Shown piece after piece: positions 7,177 through 8,800 of a stretch of DNA of 8,800 nt (the first letter of the stretch is position 1; each line of letters opens with the position of its first letter). Source of the DNA: Candidatus Firestoneibacteriota bacterium. GTDB lineage: Bacteria > JACRDZ01. The position numbers were made by a program, and so were the translations under genes. The notes beneath the pieces are model-generated. The model ran no database searches. It worked only from the letters and a program-made list of their open reading frames with translations, and had not been told where the DNA came from. The stretch covers positions 1 to 8,800 of the forward strand of contig JACRDZ010000069.1 in assembly GCA_016212735.1 (NCBI GenBank), read 5' to 3'.

Positions 7177-7261
7177 CTTGTACCGCTAACAAATTATATA
7201 ATCAGATTATGATTTTTAATTAAGGTGTGTATGACACATAAGCCAATGTTAGCGGTACAAG
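7177..7261. repeat. 85-bp segment bounded by 14-bp perfect inverted repeats
   Basis: CTTGTACCGCTAAC at 7177-7190 is exactly inverted at 7248-7261. The interior holds two small palindromes (ATAATC-A-GATTAT at 7198-7210 and TGTGT-ATG-ACACA at 7226-7238). It also holds an SD-like AAGGTG before ATG 7231, which reads 15 codons (MTHKPMLAVQDRLII) to a stop at 7276-7278. No flanking target duplication is visible. It could be a small inserted element that cut the HD-GYP gene, or a structured leader of the sigma54 transcript. Confidence 0.6.
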
Positions 7262-7274
7262 ACCGCTTAATAAT

Positions 7275-7607
7275 ATGATAAAAACTCATCCGTATGTTGG
7301 TTTTAATATTCTAAAAAATATTAAATTCCCATGGCCAGTCGCAGAAATTGTTTTAGAGCATCATGAAAGATTAAATGGGTCAGGGTATCCGATTGGTCTT
7401 TCAGGTGAAGATATTCTTCTTGAATCTAAAATACTGGCAGTATCAGATGTTCTTGAAGCAATGTCTTCCAACAGACCTTACAGAATAGCGCCTGGAATTG
7501 ATAAAGCATTAAAAGAAATCTCAACTTACAAAGAAATCCTGTATGACTCAAATGTAGTAGATATATGTCTTAAATTATTCAAAAAGAAAGGATTTACATT
7601 TGAATAG
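7275..7607 (+). pseudogene. C-terminal fragment of an HD-GYP c-di-GMP phosphodiesterase domain
   Basis: The 110 residues from ATG 7275 match the second half of an HD-GYP domain: IKTHPYVG (2-9, a metal or ligand histidine region), HHERLNGSGYP (29-39, the GYP signature, with Asn where Asp is usual), and AVSDVLEAM (55-63) with the conserved Asp58 followed by SNRPYR. The upstream half, including the HD metal-binding motif, is absent. The same frame meets a stop at 7239-7241, and the intervening residues do not look like the family. No ribosome binding site precedes ATG 7275. Full domains hydrolyse cyclic di-GMP using a metal centre built from both halves, so this fragment should not be catalytic. 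The break coincides with the right end of the inverted-repeat segment. It lies behind a sigma54 promoter next to a sigma54 activator gene, suggesting that the intact ancestor was a target of that activator. Confidence 0.75.
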
Positions 7608-7617
7608 TTTTAATTGA

Positions 7618-8097
7618 TTATCCAGTAAAATCATAGAACCGAATGAAGATGAGTTGGAAGAAAATGGTGATGATATAGAGCAATGGCAGGTTGGCAGAAA
7701 TTCCTCAAAATCGAAAAAATGAACCACCGGGTACCCTTTGGGTGCACTGAGATATATTTATAATTTTAAAACTCTGTGTCCTCAAATTAATTTTTACTTA
7801 TAAAAGCTTTGTGTTTTATGATCTTTCTTACTTTTTTTTTGAGAACACTGAGTAATAAATAAAAATAAAATAAAAAATAATCTGTGTTCTCTGTGGTTAA
7901 TTTCTTTCTTGGGAAATTTCTGGCAGGTTGGAAAAAAATTAAAATTTGATCTTGCTGATATTAATTTAGAAGAATGGTTGAATGACCTGAAAAAAGATAA
8001 AGATGCGCTTATTGATTTATTAAATAACGCCAGCGCAGTAACAGCGGATAGAGACGCTAAGCTCTCAGTGGATGTTTGGGATAACAGATGGATTTGA
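7618..8097 (+). pseudogene. Internal fragment of an SNF2-like helicase gene, split by a MITE
   Basis: The left part (7618-7694) reads LSSKIIEPNEDELEENGDD and IEQWQVG. The reading resumes after the MITE at 7932 as KKLKFDLADINLEEWLNDLK, then LLNNASAVTADRDAKL. Removing the element and one copy of the 9-bp duplication restores one continuous frame. The segment resembles the linker of large SNF2-family helicases found in restriction and defence loci, where a DLxxxDLxxWLxDL stretch and RDAKL precede the C-terminal helicase motifs; this is recognised from memory, not from a search. Neither helicase motifs nor a start is present. After RDAKL the frame runs into unrelated residues and stops at 8097. 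There the sequence passes into a methyltransferase fragment, so the helicase's C-terminal half and the methyltransferase's N-terminal part appear to have been deleted together. Confidence 0.55.
7695..7922. mobile_element. MITE-like element, family A copy 2 (228 bp, 9-bp target duplication)
   Basis: It has the same ends and the same outer sequence as the 603-712 copy, flanked by identical 9-mers GCAGGTTGG at 7686-7694 and 7923-7931. It is longer than copy 1 for two reasons. A 17-bp insertion near 7729-7745 carries the palindrome ACCCTTTGGGT. A segment of about 100 bp at roughly 7783-7885 contains a second GAGAACACTGAG unit and A/T runs, as if parts of two copies had recombined. It interrupts the helicase fragment. 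Its 9-bp duplication matches copy 1 in length, which defines the transposase class that moved both. Confidence 0.82.
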
Positions 8098-8629
8098 TGT
8101 GGTGATCGGGAATCCGCCGTATGGGCTAGATTATTCTGATATAGAAAAAAAATATTTTCAGCAAAATTATCTTTCAACAAAAACTATAACAGGAATTCAA
8201 AAAGGTTCATTAGATAGTTTTACAATTTTTATTGAGCAAGGCTACAATGTTTTAAAAAAAAATGGTAACCTAAACTTCATTGTTCCAATTTATATAACTT
8301 CAAGTGATTCAATGACAGCACTTCATAAATTACTTGAAGAAAATTGTGAAACAATAAAAATATCTTCTTACTCTGTAAGACCACAACCAATTTTTTACAG
8401 AACAACAGGTGGCAGATATTTTAAGATAATTACAAATTATTCTACCGGCTCAACCAAAGAAAAACCAATTTACTTCGAAAAAAATTAGTAAGTACTATTG
8501 GTGCTATTCTTAGTAGTAATTTGTTTTTTTGGTTCTATCAAATATATTCTAATGCCGGCGCCAATATTCTCTGCCATCTGCACAACTGTCAGACAGGAAT
8601 GTCTGACCTACCTGATCAATGGCATTGAC
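8072..8629 (+). pseudogene. Fragment of an N6-adenine DNA methyltransferase (Eco57I/type II-like)
   Basis: The frame from 8072 reads GFDVVIGNPPYG, containing catalytic motif IV NPPY at about 8111-8122. It continues through SLDSFTIFIEQGYNVLKKNG and LNFIVPIYITSSDSMTALHK, then RTTGGRYFKIITNYSTGSTK, to a stop at 8486-8488. In the neighbouring frame from 8485 the protein continues as LVSTIGAILSSNLFFWFYQI, then YSNAG; such a stretch follows the TGGRY..TGSTKEK segment in this type of methyltransferase. A single missing A in the A7 run at 8478-8484 would explain the shift. The family pattern is then lost after YSN at about 8550, where a palindromic repeat begins; the stop is at 8627-8629. The SAM-binding motif I upstream of NPPY is missing. 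Intact relatives methylate adenine for restriction or phage defence. With motif I absent and the frame broken, this copy is dead. Confidence 0.72.
8551..8626. repeat. Nested palindromic repeat, possible small mobile or REP-like element
   Basis: AATGCC at 8551-8556 is inverted as GGCATT at 8621-8626. Inside lies a perfect 8-bp stem GTCAGACA-GGAA-TGTCTGAC at 8588-8607, and GCCGGCGCC sits at the left end. This is the most GC-rich stretch in the right part of the window. Methyltransferase similarity ends exactly at its left border, so it may mark an insertion or deletion junction. No target duplication was found. Confidence 0.45.
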
Positions 8630-8646
8630 ACTAAATATATTTTTAA

Positions 8647-8677
8647 ATTGAGCATTGACAATTGAGCATTGAGCATT
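8647..8677. repeat. ATTGAGCATT short tandem-type repeats
   Basis: ATTGAGCATT occurs at 8647-8656, 8661-8670 and 8668-8677, with the related ATTGACA at 8625-8631 and 8654-8660. Units of 7-14 bp overlap and vary in spacing, so this is a slippage-type repeat, not a CRISPR array. It ends on the stop codon of the minus-strand gene to the right. Confidence 0.6.
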
Positions 8678-8800
8678 AACCCATCCTTTTGCCTATTGTT
8701 TTTATGCTGCTATTAATAATTTTACATAATTCATTACATTCATTCATAATATCATCTATTATTTTGTCTACAGACCATATTACAATGTTTAATTATTCTA
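8676..8800 (-). pseudogene. C-terminus of a probable four-helix-bundle protein, cut by the window edge
   Basis: The minus-strand frame ending at TAA 8676-8678 reads DKIIDDIMNECNELCKIINS then SIKTIGKRMG. This resembles the last helix of the small four-helix-bundle (23S rRNA intervening-sequence) proteins, which commonly end NELxKIxxSSIKTxK. About 40 bases further upstream this frame has a stop at 8792-8794. The adjacent frame there reads RIIKHCNMV, a plausible preceding helix, so a one-base frameshift near 8768-8775 is likely. Only the tail is in the window. The function of the family is not established. The assignment depends on a short segment. Confidence 0.45.

Noticed and set aside
7794..8180. 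Minus-strand open frame of 128 codons
   Set aside because: It runs through the MITE (NHREHRL-type translation of the repeat) and then antisense to the helicase and methyltransferase remnants. It is a shadow without protein-like character.
8625..8677. Possible CRISPR array in the ATTGAGCATT repeats
   Set aside because: Units are about 10 bp, overlap each other and have no spacers of regular length.

Overview
The window is strongly AT-rich DNA from a Gram-negative-type bacterium. A Fur-family regulator, a DUF3108 protein with an export signal, an NtrC-type two-component pair, an HD-GYP remnant and many small dispersed repeats (including 'ACCACAGAG' and 'ATTGAGCATT' families) together resemble genomes of the Desulfobacterota (former Deltaproteobacteria). 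That placement is an inference from gene style; no rRNA or other phylogenetic marker is present.

Layout. (1) 35-602, minus strand: a complete Fur-family metalloregulator with a good sigma70 promoter and a Fur-like operator just downstream of its -10, suggesting autoregulation. (2) 603-712: a 110-bp MITE-like element with a clean 9-bp target duplication. (3) 775-1083, minus: a start-less coding remnant. (4) 1088-1942, minus: a DUF3108-type envelope protein whose N-terminus is encoded by a second, unrelated palindromic MITE (1813-1991). (5) 2053-4374, plus: a protein with about 21 HEAT repeats and an N-terminal signal or anchor. (6) 4491-7016, plus: a cytoplasmic PAS histidine kinase and an NtrC-type sigma54 activator, 18 bp apart. 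(7) 7017-7607: directly downstream, a near-perfect -24/-12 sigma54 promoter with a possible upstream activator repeat, an 85-bp inverted-repeat segment, and the C-terminal part of an HD-GYP c-di-GMP phosphodiesterase domain that lacks its HD half. (8) 7618-8629: decayed remains of what looks like a helicase plus N6-adenine methyltransferase (restriction or phage-defence) locus. It is split by a second copy of the 9-bp-TSD MITE, internally deleted and frameshifted. (9) 8551-8800: short palindromes, ATTGAGCATT repeats and the minus-strand C-terminus of a probable four-helix-bundle (23S rRNA intervening-sequence type) protein.

Working together: the kinase and activator are intact and form an operon. 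The nearest candidate target is the sigma54 promoter about 115 bp past the activator gene, which would have driven the HD-GYP gene now broken. The HEAT-repeat protein lies just upstream of the kinase, behind a separate promoter, and may be a partner or only a neighbour. From 7177 on, the window is a graveyard of insertions and truncations. I see no clearly new intact system. The strongest observations are the two MITE families with their target duplications, one MITE supplying a start codon to a host gene, and the sigma54 promoter and enhancer arrangement.
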